From assembly GCA_959347315.1 (NCBI GenBank), contig OY365817.1, forward strand, positions 6,569,731-6,633,730: DNA of 64,000 nt, given 5' to 3'. The notes beneath the pieces were generated by a model. The model did not search any database, was not told the DNA's origin, and worked only from the letters and a program-made list of their open reading frames with translations. Positions within the stretch are counted from its first letter, which is position 1; each line of letters starts with the position of its first letter. Position numbers and translations under genes: made by a program. This document shows, piece after piece, positions 50,576 through 60,452 of the stretch. Source of the DNA: Bimastos eiseni. Its lineage: Eukaryota > Annelida > Clitellata > Crassiclitellata > Lumbricidae.

Positions 50576-52380
50576 TGCCTCTAAACGCCCGGTCCGCTAG
50601 CTACATTATTCGACGCTCTAACGTTGACCATTATGAATATTCATGAAATTCAATGACTTATTAGCGTATACTCGCTGATGAATATTGACGAGAAACTTTA
50701 CGAGTTGACAAAACTTTAAACTGATAATTTTTATTAGTGGAAACATTAAACAATTATTTGGTAACCATACTGCGTCGTAAATTATTTTAATTGTTCGAAA
50801 CTTGTTTGTGACGTCGTTAATTCAGGACGTAGCATTCAAAGTAGATAGCTCGCGCATTGGTTTGAAAAGACCGCAAACCTGTCAATCTTAAAAAATTTGT
50901 CATGCGCCTAACAAAGCCATGTCAGGTAGACCTGCTTTATTCACCGGCGCTATGTGTTCAAACTCACACGATACTATAGTATTTACTGAAGATGAAAAGA
51001 ATTATAATTATTTTGAAGCTAAATATATTATTATAATCTCTCGTCCGTCAAGCAGAGGCTGACGATGAAGTTTTCACAAAGTTTCTTCGCTTTTCTCTGT
51101 CCGCGATTGTGTCCATTGCTGTTCTCATCTTCATGTCCCTTTCCTTGAGGTCTTGTTTCACATTTTCATTTTGTCTGTATTAATTTATGAAGTAGAGCCG
51201 ATCGAACCAAATATCCAGAAGATATGAAAGTAGTTAATGATTTTACTGAGTAACTGGGAAGGCAGATTATGGTTGTTTATTCCATTTGGCTATTATTACA
51301 TGGCAGTTTTCATCGACTTAACACACATGTCGAAGGGAATCATTATTACAATGTACATTGTACAATTTAAAGGACGTTTTTGTGATATGTTCAACGAGTA
51401 CGTTATTGGTTACCAGGATATGCTACCGAGTATTGACTCATCGGAGAAATACTGTGTGTGATCAACTGACAGGCTCAACTGATTGCATAAATATATATAT
51501 TTATGCAATCAGGTACTACTTAAAGGTACTACGATATTGATTTCATACAGCTTTCCAATGGGACTTCGTTTCTCGGCTTGTTTGGGGACTCTTCGACTCC
51601 AGACAGAAGCATTCAGTATGTCCTCATTTGTCCTCTTCCTTCCCATCTGTCTGTGTCCTCCTTGGGCTATCCCGGTATCTGGCAGCATAGGCAAGATTGA
51701 AGAATGTGTTTACAAATGGAAATTATACTCCTCAGCCTTGATGTGTAAATTGATCATGATTGTTCAGAATGTTTATCAATGCAGCTGTCGAATAATATAT
51801 GCTAGACCTGTGTTGTACATGTTTCTGTTTAAACTATGTGAGATACTTGTCATGCCAAGATTCTCACGAAGACGAGTGTTGTTGGGACCCAGCAGTCAAG
51901 TGATTGCGCGATGTTTGAGTTATTGGTTGCTATAGCCTCACAGGTTATTAACTTGCAACTTAATCTTAATGTCATTACAGTGGATAACTCTGCTGTTAAA
52001 CGTTCATGCTCGCCAAATAAGATATTGTCGCCATCGTCTGTAAATCAAGAGTTAGCTTGATCGTCAGATAGTACAGCACACTATACTGAAAACAGACAGA
52101 GAATGGAAACGTGCTGCTGTCAATATTCGCCATGCAGTCAACCAGTTGGATTAACTGTACGCCCAGAGACCACCAAGAGGAGATGTTGGCAAAGGTTTAC
52201 GTAAGCCATTCACTGCAGTAGAAAGTCATCACAAGTTTGGCGTCACCAACACAAATAGGCCAATTAAAAAAAATTTCAAGTTGAGTTGTTTGCTTTTACT
52301 TGGATTGAAATTCAAGGCAAACATTAGCGCTGGAGCTGAACGTGAAAAGACGCAAATCAGATTGTGTGTAGAAGTAGCCT
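50576..52380. other. Intergenic with two dispersed-repeat pieces; no gene recognised
   Basis: 50,612-50,690 (gacgctctaacgttgaccat..., attatgaatattcatgaaat) recurs at 60,548-60,625. 51,797-51,868 (tgctagacctgtgttgtaca...) recurs at 46,395-46,455 in Polinton 2. A perfect palindrome is at 51,479. The 150-codon frame at 51,483-51,935 shows no known motif. Confidence 0.5.
51479..51512. repeat. Perfect 34-bp palindrome
   Basis: ctgattgcataaatata and its exact inverse with no spacer. Confidence 0.97.
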
Positions 52381-52419
52381 TAGAAATGTCGGAAATGACA
52401 AACTACACAACCATAGGAA

Positions 52420-53160
52420 AGACTGCGAACGAGTGAACGAAAACAAAGTTCGCGAGAGTAAAACTGAATGAGAGAAAACGGAAAGCGAGAGTGGATATGG
52501 CGCAATGATAGCAAAAGAGGGAAAAAGAGACACGGAGTTTCAAGATCGAGAAAAACAAAAGACAAGGATAGATAGAGAGATAAATAGATGATAAATGTAG
52601 ATAGATTGATAGATATATGGAAGCGGCAGATACAGGAAGAAATACATAGACAGTGAGTGCGATGAAGAAAATATGTCGTTTGGTTGAGAAAAAGTAAGAT
52701 GTATACATAAGAGAGAGACATAGATGATATATAGAGATAGATATATATTAGACAGTTAGAGATTGATAGACGAAGCAGAAAAAGAGAGAAATTACAGATA
52801 GAGGAATAGATGGATTGATAACTAGATAAATAGATACACATATTGAAAAACGAATTGATCAATAGATACACAGAGATATACAGATAGATAAGACTGAGAA
52901 AGAAATATTAGATTGATCGATAAATGCTTGAACAAACAGATGTATCGAGAAAATTATTATTAGATAGACATACACAGGGAGAAATTGATTAATATACAGT
53001 GCGATGAAGAAAATATGTCGGTTGGTTGAGAAAAAGTAAGACAAACATGAGACTGAAAGGAAGATCAAAACTTAAATAATATGGTCGCAGGAGAGGCAGA
53101 CTTACGAGTGAGAAGTGCGGTTAAAGTGAGTGAGAGATTGAGAGCATAATGTAGCAGATA
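52420..53160 (+). repeat. GATA/GAGA-rich purine-biased low-complexity region
   Basis: Dense gatagat/agagag words. A ~50-bp segment, gcgatgaagaaaatatgtcg..ttggttgagaaaaagtaaga, occurs at 52,658-52,703 and again at 53,001-53,042, so part of the region is duplicated. Minus-strand Ser/Ile/Tyr-rich frames are artefacts. Confidence 0.85.
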
Positions 53161-54630
53161 TTGTTTAGAGTATCTGCTTATACCCCTATGATTTTAAAGT
53201 CTAATAACGTTCAATCACAGACAACAAAGTCAGTTTTAAGGGCACCAATTTCTCAAACAAGCCATTGGAAGGTAGTTCTGTGTTGACCTCATGTCTGAGG
53301 TGAATACAAAACTATATTCGAACACCTTAATGAGTGCAACATATTCATTCAACACCTCCGATCCAAAGCAGCCTTGTTCAGTAACCTGGCGTCCTGAATT
53401 TACCGTGAGGCAAATTCAGGCAAAAAGAAAGGACGTGAACAGGGAGAAAAAGATGTCGAGTAGGATAGATTGAAAGAGAGCAGACGGTAGCTTTATCATT
53501 TAGCTGCTGCAATATTCCAAAGTAATTTTTTTCAATGACAAAGCGCTATGTTGCCAAAAAAGCTTACATGAAAAATCTCATTCAGTTCATCCACAACAGG
53601 AAGGCAACCAGACCTAAGACGACATTTTGGCAAGAAAGAAAACACAAGAAAAGAGAAAATATGTTGACCAGACCTAAGAAGAGGGATATAAACATAATAA
53701 AGGTGTAGGCAGACTTAAAGGGATGTTTAATTTGACCTATAACGAACCTCCTTGCCGATCTGGTGACTAACTACTACCTTTTGTAACTTACTGCGGTTTG
53801 TCAGTCAGTTTCTCATTAAACGAAGATATTGGCCTGAACCTCTGACTAACAGTCATGGGTTCATACAATCCAATGCTGTAAGTTTCTAGCACCAAGTCTT
53901 CAAAAGTCGTGACCAGCCACAGAGGATTACAAAATAGACCAATACAAATAAAGGATCAGTGACCCAGGATTTAAAAAATGGTCAGGATTTCTAACCTAAC
54001 TTCTGTAATGCGGTTAAAATTAAACTTCACCTGTTGAATATCAACATATATTATCACACTGGACAGCGTAATTAACTTAACATTGTGAATATTAGGCACT
54101 AAAAATATGTTCAATTCCATCTTCACTTGAATCTACAATTAATGTCCGAACATCTAATTACTTTAAAACAAAACAAGACAAGAACACATCCACGTAAGAT
54201 AGAAAGAAGAGAAGAAAGAGAGAAAAAACATGCAGCCAGGCAAACAATGCTAAAGGCCTATAGAAAAACAGAAAGATAGGAAATCGTGAGACAAATTCAG
54301 GCAAGACAGATATTTTTTAATTTAACATTTAGTAAAATACCCTAAATTTATTGTATTTACAGCAGTCTAAGGCTTAATAGGCGCAGTTTATTGCCTATCT
54401 TTTAAGTGTCATCGACAAGTCTAAATGGCTATCAACGAAATTTGCTTATGATCGCTAATTCGATCTCAAAAATGGAAAAAATTGATTAAGGAAATTGTTG
54501 TTCTGTAATTTGTTAGGTCTACCTGCTACTTCTCGACGAAAATTCAATCGAAACAAATTCTGAAGAACCGCGACGAATAAAAGCAGATTTGGGAATTTCG
54601 CAAAAATCCATAATTCGACTGTCTTCCCGT
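53161..54630. other. Intergenic, nothing recognised
   Basis: AT-rich; the element-like phrase gcaaattcaggcaa(a/g) appears at ~53,410 and ~54,290. No gene supported. Confidence 0.35.
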
Positions 54631-54635
54631 GATGG

Positions 54636-54775
54636 GCACCAACTACTTGACTAGCAGTTAAAACTACTTTCAACATATGTAGTTTTAACTACTATTCAAG
54701 TACTTTAGATGACAAGTTGAAAATATCGCACAAGTAGTTAACTACTTTAAAAACTACTTTGCTAGTCATGGTGCA
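54636..54775. repeat. MITE-like foldback rich in AACTAC motifs
   Basis: Starts gcaccaactacttgactagc and ends ctactttgctagtcatggtg: imperfect inverted ends sharing gcacca...gactagc. It has an internal hairpin agttaaaacta/tagttttaact (54,656-54,690) and six copies of (a)actac/gtagt(t). It resembles a short non-autonomous hAT-like element, but no target duplication is clear. Confidence 0.45.
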
Positions 54776-55048
54776 TTGATAGTCACCAAGCAGCAGGCTC
54801 ATGCAAATTTATTGCCAGCAGTAATTGCTGACATTCAACGTAAGTAATAAAAATGAACAGAAACACAATGACATATCTAATTGTAAGCTAACAAGGACAG
54901 CAGCTACTAGCATATGCTACAAAGCATCCTGATCAGAGCACAGGTTCAGCAGTTTGCTTAAACTTGTTACAACCACAAGAATGTCTAGCCTACAAAGCCC
55001 AGAACTGTAAAACTCTCAGAAAATGTTAATGTTAAGAATCAAAAAGTA

Positions 55049-56600
55049 GTGTACGGATGAAAAGTAGTACCCAACAAAAAGTGTCACAACTCGTTCAAAA
55101 CTGTAAGTATTTGCCTGAAATTTTAAACTCAACAACAGTGACCATATTTACACGAGATCCCAAAGCTGTTTGGAAATATTCGTGAAGTTGTAAAATTTAT
55201 GAGCGATTGCGATGGAACACTGAAAAATTAAAGTTTCCTACATAGGCCCTTACATAAGAAGTGAAGTTCGGCTACAGCTGGTGTTCAAAATGTCCTCCTC
55301 GTTCACGGACACACGACCGTAGACGTGGACGCCACTGTTTTATGGCCCGGTCGATGATAACGTGTTCAAGGAGCTGCCACTCCTCAACCAGACGTGCCCT
55401 CAGGTGATCGATGTCACGAATACCGAAACTATAAACGCGCTCCTCCAGTACACTCCAGATTTGATAGTCAACTGGATTGAGGTCTGGACTGTTGGGTGGC
55501 CACAGCTGCGGTGATATGAAGTCGGGTGTCTCTCGGGACAGTAGAGCAATGGTTCACGTGCTCGGTGCTCAGATACACTGTCTTGTTGGAATGTTAAGTA
55601 GCCGCCAGACACGTGCTTGATGGCAGGAAGCATATGCTGAGCGAGCAACACATCGCGATAGTACGCACCATTCACCTTCACACCCGGCTAAACGAAGATC
55701 AAATCAGTGCACCCTAGGGTTGACACGCCGACTGAGACCATTAGTGACTTTGAAAAGTGTGAACGTCTTTTAAGGAGACGTTCAGCTGACATATTTTTCT
55801 TACGCGTTCCATCCGCCGCATAAACGCGATCGTTCTGGAGGTTGACAGGAGGAGCGACGGTAAAAACTTTTTCGTCCGTAGACCATATGAATGGCACTGT
55901 GTGTTCGGGGTATTTCTTTAGCAGCTGCTTCGCGCGTACAAGACGTGTCAGTTTCTTTGCTCTTGTTAGCTCTTGTGCTCGCCTCTTCCTAAAACCAACC
56001 AGTTTCAAGTCCTTGGAAATGATTTCGTGAACCGCGGTCTTCGGAATCCCAATATCCCTCGACATCTGACGCTGTTCTATGGGTTCCTGGTGCATTTTCT
56101 TGGCTTAATGCCAGCCTTTCAACCAACTCAACGTTTTCAGCAGTGCGTGTCGTGCGTTTTTGGCCACTGCCAGGTTTTCGCTCCACTGTGCCCGTTTCAT
56201 CGATCTTCTTCAATAACTTAATCACAGACGAAAGACATCAGCCTTTATTCGAAAATTCCTTCAGAAACCTTTTCGCTCCATAACCATGTTCTTAAATTAA
56301 AATTTTATCTTCTTCTGTAAACGCCATTTTTTTTATTGCTTTCACCAAACCAAGTGACGTATATCATCGATGACAACGTCACAGCGTCAGCGTAAGTAAG
56401 GGCCTATGTTGGAAACTTTAATTTTTCAGTGTTCCATCGCAATCGCTCATAAATGTGACAATTTCACGAATATTTCCAAACGGCTTTAGGATCTCGTGTA
56501 AATATGGTCACTGTTGTTGAGTTTAAAATTTCAGGCAAATACTTACAGTTTTGAACGAGTTGTGACACTTTTTGTTGGGTACTACTTTTCATCCGGACAC
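55049..56600 (-). mobile_element. Mariner/Tc1-superfamily transposon with long (~205 bp) TIRs
   Basis: Inverted repeats 55,049-~55,256 and ~56,396-56,600 share gtgt(a/c)cggatgaaaag, cccaacaaaaagtgtcacaa, accatatttacacgagatcc and atgagcgattgcgatggaac. A TA precedes the left end. The single gene lies on the minus strand between them. Length 1,552 bp. Arms differ at only a few positions, so it is moderately young, but the transposase is broken. Confidence 0.9.
55265..56330 (-). pseudogene. Mariner-type transposase (DD~37D), inactivated
   Basis: MAFTEEDKILI is followed by a stop. Then come the helix-turn-helix region IKLLKKIDETGTVERKPGSG and VELVERLALSQENAPGTHRT (55,989-56,225); MSRDIGIPKTAVHEIISKDL, FRKRRAQELTRAKKL and FIWSTDEKVFTVAPPVN, with the first catalytic D (55,688-56,095); GYLTFQQDSVSEHRARE, with the second D (55,400-55,681); and, after a 1-bp slip, PNSPDLNPVDYQIWS, with the third acidic residue D. 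Spacing of the last two is about 37 residues, as in maT-like elements. It has a stop and at least three frameshifts. Confidence 0.85.
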
Positions 56601-56634
56601 AGTGTGTATTTCACTTTGAAACAATACTAATCCA

Positions 56635-57300
56635 CAATGATCAGCTTCAATTGTAAATTCTTTTCCAAATAAATACCTATCAGGTATTTATACCTCACAT
56701 TATGGCTAAGCATTCTCTCTCTTCAGCAGAATATCTCCTCGCTATACTAAATTGCGGCTTGCAAATGCTACAGAACGACTCATGTCTTCATATCTTTGCA
56801 TGAGAACACATCCGATTCTAACACCCGAAGCATCAGTTTGTGTTATAAACTTCCTGTTCAAATCTGGAAATTTCATGATTAGTTTTTGCGATAATTCCTC
56901 TTTCAATCTCTAATGACTCCTCCAAATCTGGTGTCCAATTCATTGTGTTAGGTGATTGCTTCTTTGTTAAATCTGACAACGGTGCCATCTCTGCACAATT
57001 GGGTATGAATTTTCGATAGTAACTCACCGCTCCCAGGAAACTACTCACTTGTTTCTTGTTCTTGAAATATCCATTATCTTGTCAATTGATTCTGTCTTAC
57101 TTTTGCACTTTACTGCACTCCTTTCAATGTAGGTCCTATAAAGTCTATTTTCTCGTATCCCAATGAACTCTTCTTTGGTTTCAATGTCAGATGGGCCTTC
57201 CTTACTTTTCCAGAGAATTCTATTATTGTTAACACATATTCTTTCCATCCAACTGTATGTTATATCGTCAAATTCTTGGTTCCAATTTTCATAATCAATA
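56635..57300 (-). mobile_element. Gypsy-type LTR retrotransposon pol fragment (RT end to RNase H)
   Basis: Minus strand: IDFI-like LYRTYIERS...IDKIMDIS (57,045-57,248); KKQ then MSSFLGAVSYYRKFIPNCAE and MAPLSDLTKKQSP (56,833-57,048), the RT/RNase H connection; MKFPDLNRKFITQTDASGVR, with the first RNase H Asp; SVAFASRNL; and LFGKEFTIEADHC (~56,650). Stops and shifts throughout. The mariner element starts 35 bp downstream, and a 64-bp palindrome marks the upstream edge. Confidence 0.82.
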
Positions 57301-57347
57301 TATTGTAGTTTGATGCATCAAACTACAATATATTGATTAGGAAAATT
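57284..57347. repeat. 64-bp near-perfect palindrome (32-bp arms, no loop)
   Basis: aattttcataatcaatatat...gtttgatg is followed directly by its inverse; one arm mismatch (a/c). It is centred on tgatg|catca at 57,315/57,316, exactly between the Gypsy fragment and an RLE family E fragment. Confidence 0.95.
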
Positions 57348-57354
57348 GACTAAT

Positions 57355-57527
57355 ACAATAGGCATTACATTAAATCTGAACTGGCCGCCGCATGAAAAAC
57401 CGCCAAATACGCTACACTCCCCCCCACTACGCACCGTTTTGTTCCAATTGCAAAAGAAACTTTGCAGCCCATAAATAAAGAAGGCATTGACTTCCTAACT
57501 GAGTTAGGCCGGCGATTGACAACTGTA
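57355..57527 (+). mobile_element. RLE retrotransposon family E, fragment copy 3
   Basis: The plus strand reads YNRHYIKSELAAA, a stop, then KTAKYATLPPTTHRFVPIAK and NKEGIDFLTELGRRLTT. It then stops at (TAA)n, before the PLETRHLYQRL tail of E1/E2. It starts at the same point (caataggcatta) at which E1 is cut. Confidence 0.75.
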
Positions 57528-57562
57528 CTAATAATAATAATAATAATAGTAATAATAATAAT
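57528..57562 (+). repeat. (TAA)n microsatellite between E3 and A4
   Basis: About eleven taa-type units with tag interruptions; borders the 5' end of A4. Confidence 0.9.
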
Positions 57563-57801
57563 AATAATACAGGCAGCGGACATGGTGGCCGGAAAATTTT
57601 TAATGTCCGACTATTTCGCAAAAACACCGCGTAAACGAGTAATTTTTAGCATCGTCTAACAACTCGTGACCCGATTGATTATATTCACCACATCTTATTC
57701 GACAAGACCACAACACGATTGGTTTGTCAAACTTTCGTTTCAACTTATACGTAGCCGTGCAATGTCGCTAGGCAATCTCCGGAGGCATAAGACCGATTGC
57801 C

Positions 57802-59199
57802 GTGGGCTACACATGGCGTCGTCTTGCGGCAAAGTGCGCTAATTCGCGTGCGGTAACAAGGCTGTCTCAACTGCTCGCCCCCATTCAGCTTTGGGTAGGC
57901 ATTCCAGGAGGCGCTGAGGCAGCTGTCCATGCGACACGTCGTTGGATTTCCACAATGCCTGAGGACAGCGTCCTAGTGAAGCTCGACTTCGCCAATGCCT
58001 TTAACACTCTGCGCAGAGATTGTCTTCTAGAGGCAGTTGCTAGAGAGATCCCAGAACTCTACCACTTTGCTCACGCTGCCTATTCAAACCGTCCACTGTT
58101 GCGCTATGGTTCAAGCACAATTCGATCCGAAGAAGGAACGCAGCAAGGCGATCCTTTGGGACCTCTGGAATTCTGTAGTGTGCTGCAACCGATTCTGGTA
58201 AAGCTTCGTTCGGATCTGCGTATTGGATATCTGGATGACCTGACATTCGGAGGTAACAAGGAAACAGTGGCCGACGACGTTCAATTAATCGAGCAGGAAT
58301 CAAATAATCTGGGATTGCTATTGAACCGCAGCAAATGCGAAATCGCGTGTCACAACACCCAGATGCCGAACAATGGCCCTGCGTTCCAAGAGTTCACGAG
58401 CATAGCCCTCAAGGACATGACCTTGTTGGGTGCACCTCTAATTTCAGGTCCAGCTGTGAACATGGTCGTTAATTCAAAGGCCAATGACCTCGAGAGGGCA
58501 ATCGGAAGATTGTCCTTGCTTTATACACATGACGCCCTGGTTGTGCTGAGAAACAGTCTAAGTGTACCGAAGCTCTTGTACAGTCTGCGCACAGCCGTCT
58601 GCGCTGATTGCCCGGGCTTGGCTCGGTTTGATCAACTGATGAGAGAAGGACTGTCAACCATTTTAAATGTGGACCTTGACAATGACCGCTGGCTCCAGGC
58701 TTCTTTGCCGGTGAGAGATGGTGGTCTGGGAGTTCGTTGTGCATCTACGCTGGCACTTTCTGCCTTTCTGGCTTCTGCTGCTAGTACAAGCGAACTCCAG
58801 GCATGCATCCTACCAACAGAGTCTGCTGAGGAACCATATGAACTTGCGAGTTCAGCACTCAACGCTTGGAAGACCCTGACAGATGCAGAACCACCAACAG
58901 GAGCAGCGAGTCATCGCCAGAAAGAATGGGACCTCCGATTCACAGACAAGGCATGGAAAGGTCTGCTGGATTCCAATAACAATCCATGCGACCGTGGCTC
59001 GCCTGCTGGCCTCACAAGCACCTCATTCTGGAGACTGGATGCTAGCGCCCCCTGTGACTGCCCTAGGCCTGCGCCTCTCAAACGAGGAGGTACGACTGGC
59101 AGCCGGGTTGAGGCTAGGAACGACGCTCTGCGAGCCACATTTGTGTCACCAATGTCAAGAGAGCGTCGACGCAAAAGGGCTCCATGGACTAATTTGTAG
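57802..59199 (+). pseudogene. Reverse transcriptase ORF of copy A4
   Basis: 465 codons. VGIPGGAEAAVHATRRWIST; motif A VKLDFANAFNTLRRD; motif B SEEGTQQGDPLGPLEFC; motif C GYLDDLTFGGNK (YLDD at 58,228-58,239); motif D LLLNRSKCEIA; motif E-like LLGAPLISGP. The post-RT box LPVRDGGLGVRCASTLALSA and FLASAASTSELQAC follow. All catalytic RT aspartates are present. The frame breaks at CDRGSPAG, where one extra base separates it from the knuckle/endonuclease frame. Family activity: target-primed reverse transcription. Confidence 0.8.
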
Positions 59200-59698
59200 A
59201 AGAGGCAGCGGAAAACATCAACGACATAGCATGTTGAACGATGTCATCTGGAGAGCTCTTGGCAGGGCGAAGATTCCAGCGCAAAAGGAACCTCTCGGCT
59301 TGGTAAGAGAAGATGGAAAGCGACCGGACGGCGTCACGCTCATTCCTTGGACACGTGGTCGATGTCTGGCATGGGATGTGACAGTGCCCGACACCTACGC
59401 CAAGTCACATCTTGTCGACACATCTATCAGAGCTGGCGAAGCAGCCGAACGCGCAGCTAAGACGAGGAGGGCCAAGTATTCCACCATAACCAACACCCAC
59501 GACTTCGTAGCCCTCTCCTTGGAATCCGGCGACGCTTGGAGCAGTGAAGGACTGCAGTTCAGCTCAGAGTTGGGTAGTCGAACGAGTGCTGCAACCCACG
59601 ATCCAATGGAGACGTCATTTCTGTTCCAGCGTATTTCAGTTGTTCTTCAGCGTGGGAACGCCGCCTGCCTCTTCGGGACATTGCCACCACTCACTTAG
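58883..59698 (+). CDS. CCHC knuckle and RLE endonuclease ORF of copy A4
   Basis: 271 codons, of which those after ~58,995 are genuine. LLASQAPHSGDWMLAPPVTA; LRLSNEEVRLAAGLRLGTTL; knuckle CHQCQESVDAKGLHGLICRR with all ligands intact (CX2CX9HX3C); HQRHSMLNDVIWRALGRAKI; EDGKRPDGVTLIPWTRGR (RPDG at 59,321-59,332); CLAWDVTVPDTYAKSHL (catalytic D at 59,375); tail FLFQRISVVLQRG to the stop. This is the best-preserved endonuclease of the window. It lacks its own credible start codon, so it would need frameshifting from the RT frame. Confidence 0.75.
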   Translation: MQNHQQEQRVIARKNGTSDSQTRHGKVCWIPITIHATVARLLASQAPHSGDWMLAPPVTALGLRLSNEEVRLAAGLRLGTTLCEPHLCHQCQESVDAKGLHGLICRRGSGKHQRHSMLNDVIWRALGRAKIPAQKEPLGLVREDGKRPDGVTLIPWTRGRCLAWDVTVPDTYAKSHLVDTSIRAGEAAERAAKTRRAKYSTITNTHDFVALSLESGDAWSSEGLQFSSELGSRTSAATHDPMETSFLFQRISVVLQRGNAACLFGTLPPLT

Positions 59699-59733
59699 CT
59701 CATCATGGGCGATAACAGCATAATGTTTCACAT

Positions 59734-59736
<3 letters not shown>

Positions 59737-59771
<35 letters not shown>

Positions 59772-59785
59772 TAATAATAATAACG
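59737..59785 (+). repeat. (AAT)n microsatellite between A4 and C2
   Basis: About 15 aat units with one aac. It forms the 3' tail of A4 and the 5' border of a truncated C copy. Confidence 0.95.
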
Positions 59786-60210
59786 GAACGCCCAGAACAG
59801 ACGGAAAACGCCCTGGTGGTCTGACGCTGATCCCTTGGCGAAGAGGACGGAACCTGATATGGGATGCGACAGTGATTGACACCGTGGCTCCATCATATCC
59901 CCAAGCGACGTCATCTTCGGTGGGGGCTGCAGCGGAGGTGGCTGCCACCGGGAAGGCTATCAAGTACAGCCAGCTCGCTGTCAGCTATCTCTTCATTCCA
60001 TTGGCCTTTGAGACCATGGGTCCAGTCAATAACGAAGAGATAGACTTCATCAAAGACTTGGGTCGCCTTCTGACACATGTCACCAGAGACCCTAGAGAGA
60101 CAAGCTACTTGTTCCAACGATTGTCAGTGTGCATCCAGCGCTTCAACGCAGTTGCCTTCAGAGGCTCTTTTGTGCAGCTGTGGTTTAACCATACAATATA
60201 AACACTCGTG
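59786..60210 (+). mobile_element. RLE non-LTR retrotransposon, family C, 5'-truncated copy
   Basis: Starts inside the endonuclease (cagacggaaaacgccctggt) and keeps GRNLIWDATVIDTVAPSY-type sequence, SSVGAAAEVAATGKAIKYSQ, VSYLFIPLAFETMGPVNNEE and RETSYLFQRLSVCIQRFNAV (frame 59,872-60,201). The stop and a ~15-bp 3' UTR follow, then (TAA)n. 5' truncation with an intact 3' end next to TAA repeats is classic target-primed integration. Confidence 0.85.
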
Positions 60211-60216
60211 TAATAA

Positions 60217-60260
<44 letters not shown>

Positions 60261-60382
60261 TAATAATAATAATAGTAATAGTAATAGTAATAATAATAGT
60301 AATAATAGTAATAGTTATAGTAATAATAATAATAATAGTAATGATAATAGTAATAGTACTAGTAAAAGTAAAAGTAGTAGTA

Positions 60383-60428
<46 letters not shown>

Positions 60429-60452
60429 TAATAATAATAATAATTTACTTTT
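60211..60452 (+). repeat. Long (TAA)n/(TAG)n array at the 3' end of C2
   Basis: About 80 trinucleotides, mostly taa, with tag and tac interruptions and one aaaagtaaaagta block. The longest trinucleotide tract of the window. Confidence 0.95.

Larger units (their letters stand above)
57563..59736 (+). mobile_element. RLE non-LTR retrotransposon, family A, copy 4 (best RT-RLE half)
   Basis: The 5' leader starts aggcagcggacatggtggcc and matches the leader of A1 (inverse of 24,650-24,919). After ~200 bp it jumps from acgtagccgtgca to gctaggcaatctccggaggc, deleting the finger and N-terminal domain. It then continues without further large loss through RT, knuckle, endonuclease and the 3' UTR (ctcatcatgggcgataacag...) to (TAA)n at 59,737. 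The only coding defect after the jump is one frameshift (~58,993). Confidence 0.9.

Noticed and set aside
52380..53068. 163-codon Ser/Tyr/Ile/Leu-rich minus-strand frame resembling a membrane protein
   Set aside because: Arises from GATA/GAGA-rich low-complexity DNA; no start context or conserved motif.
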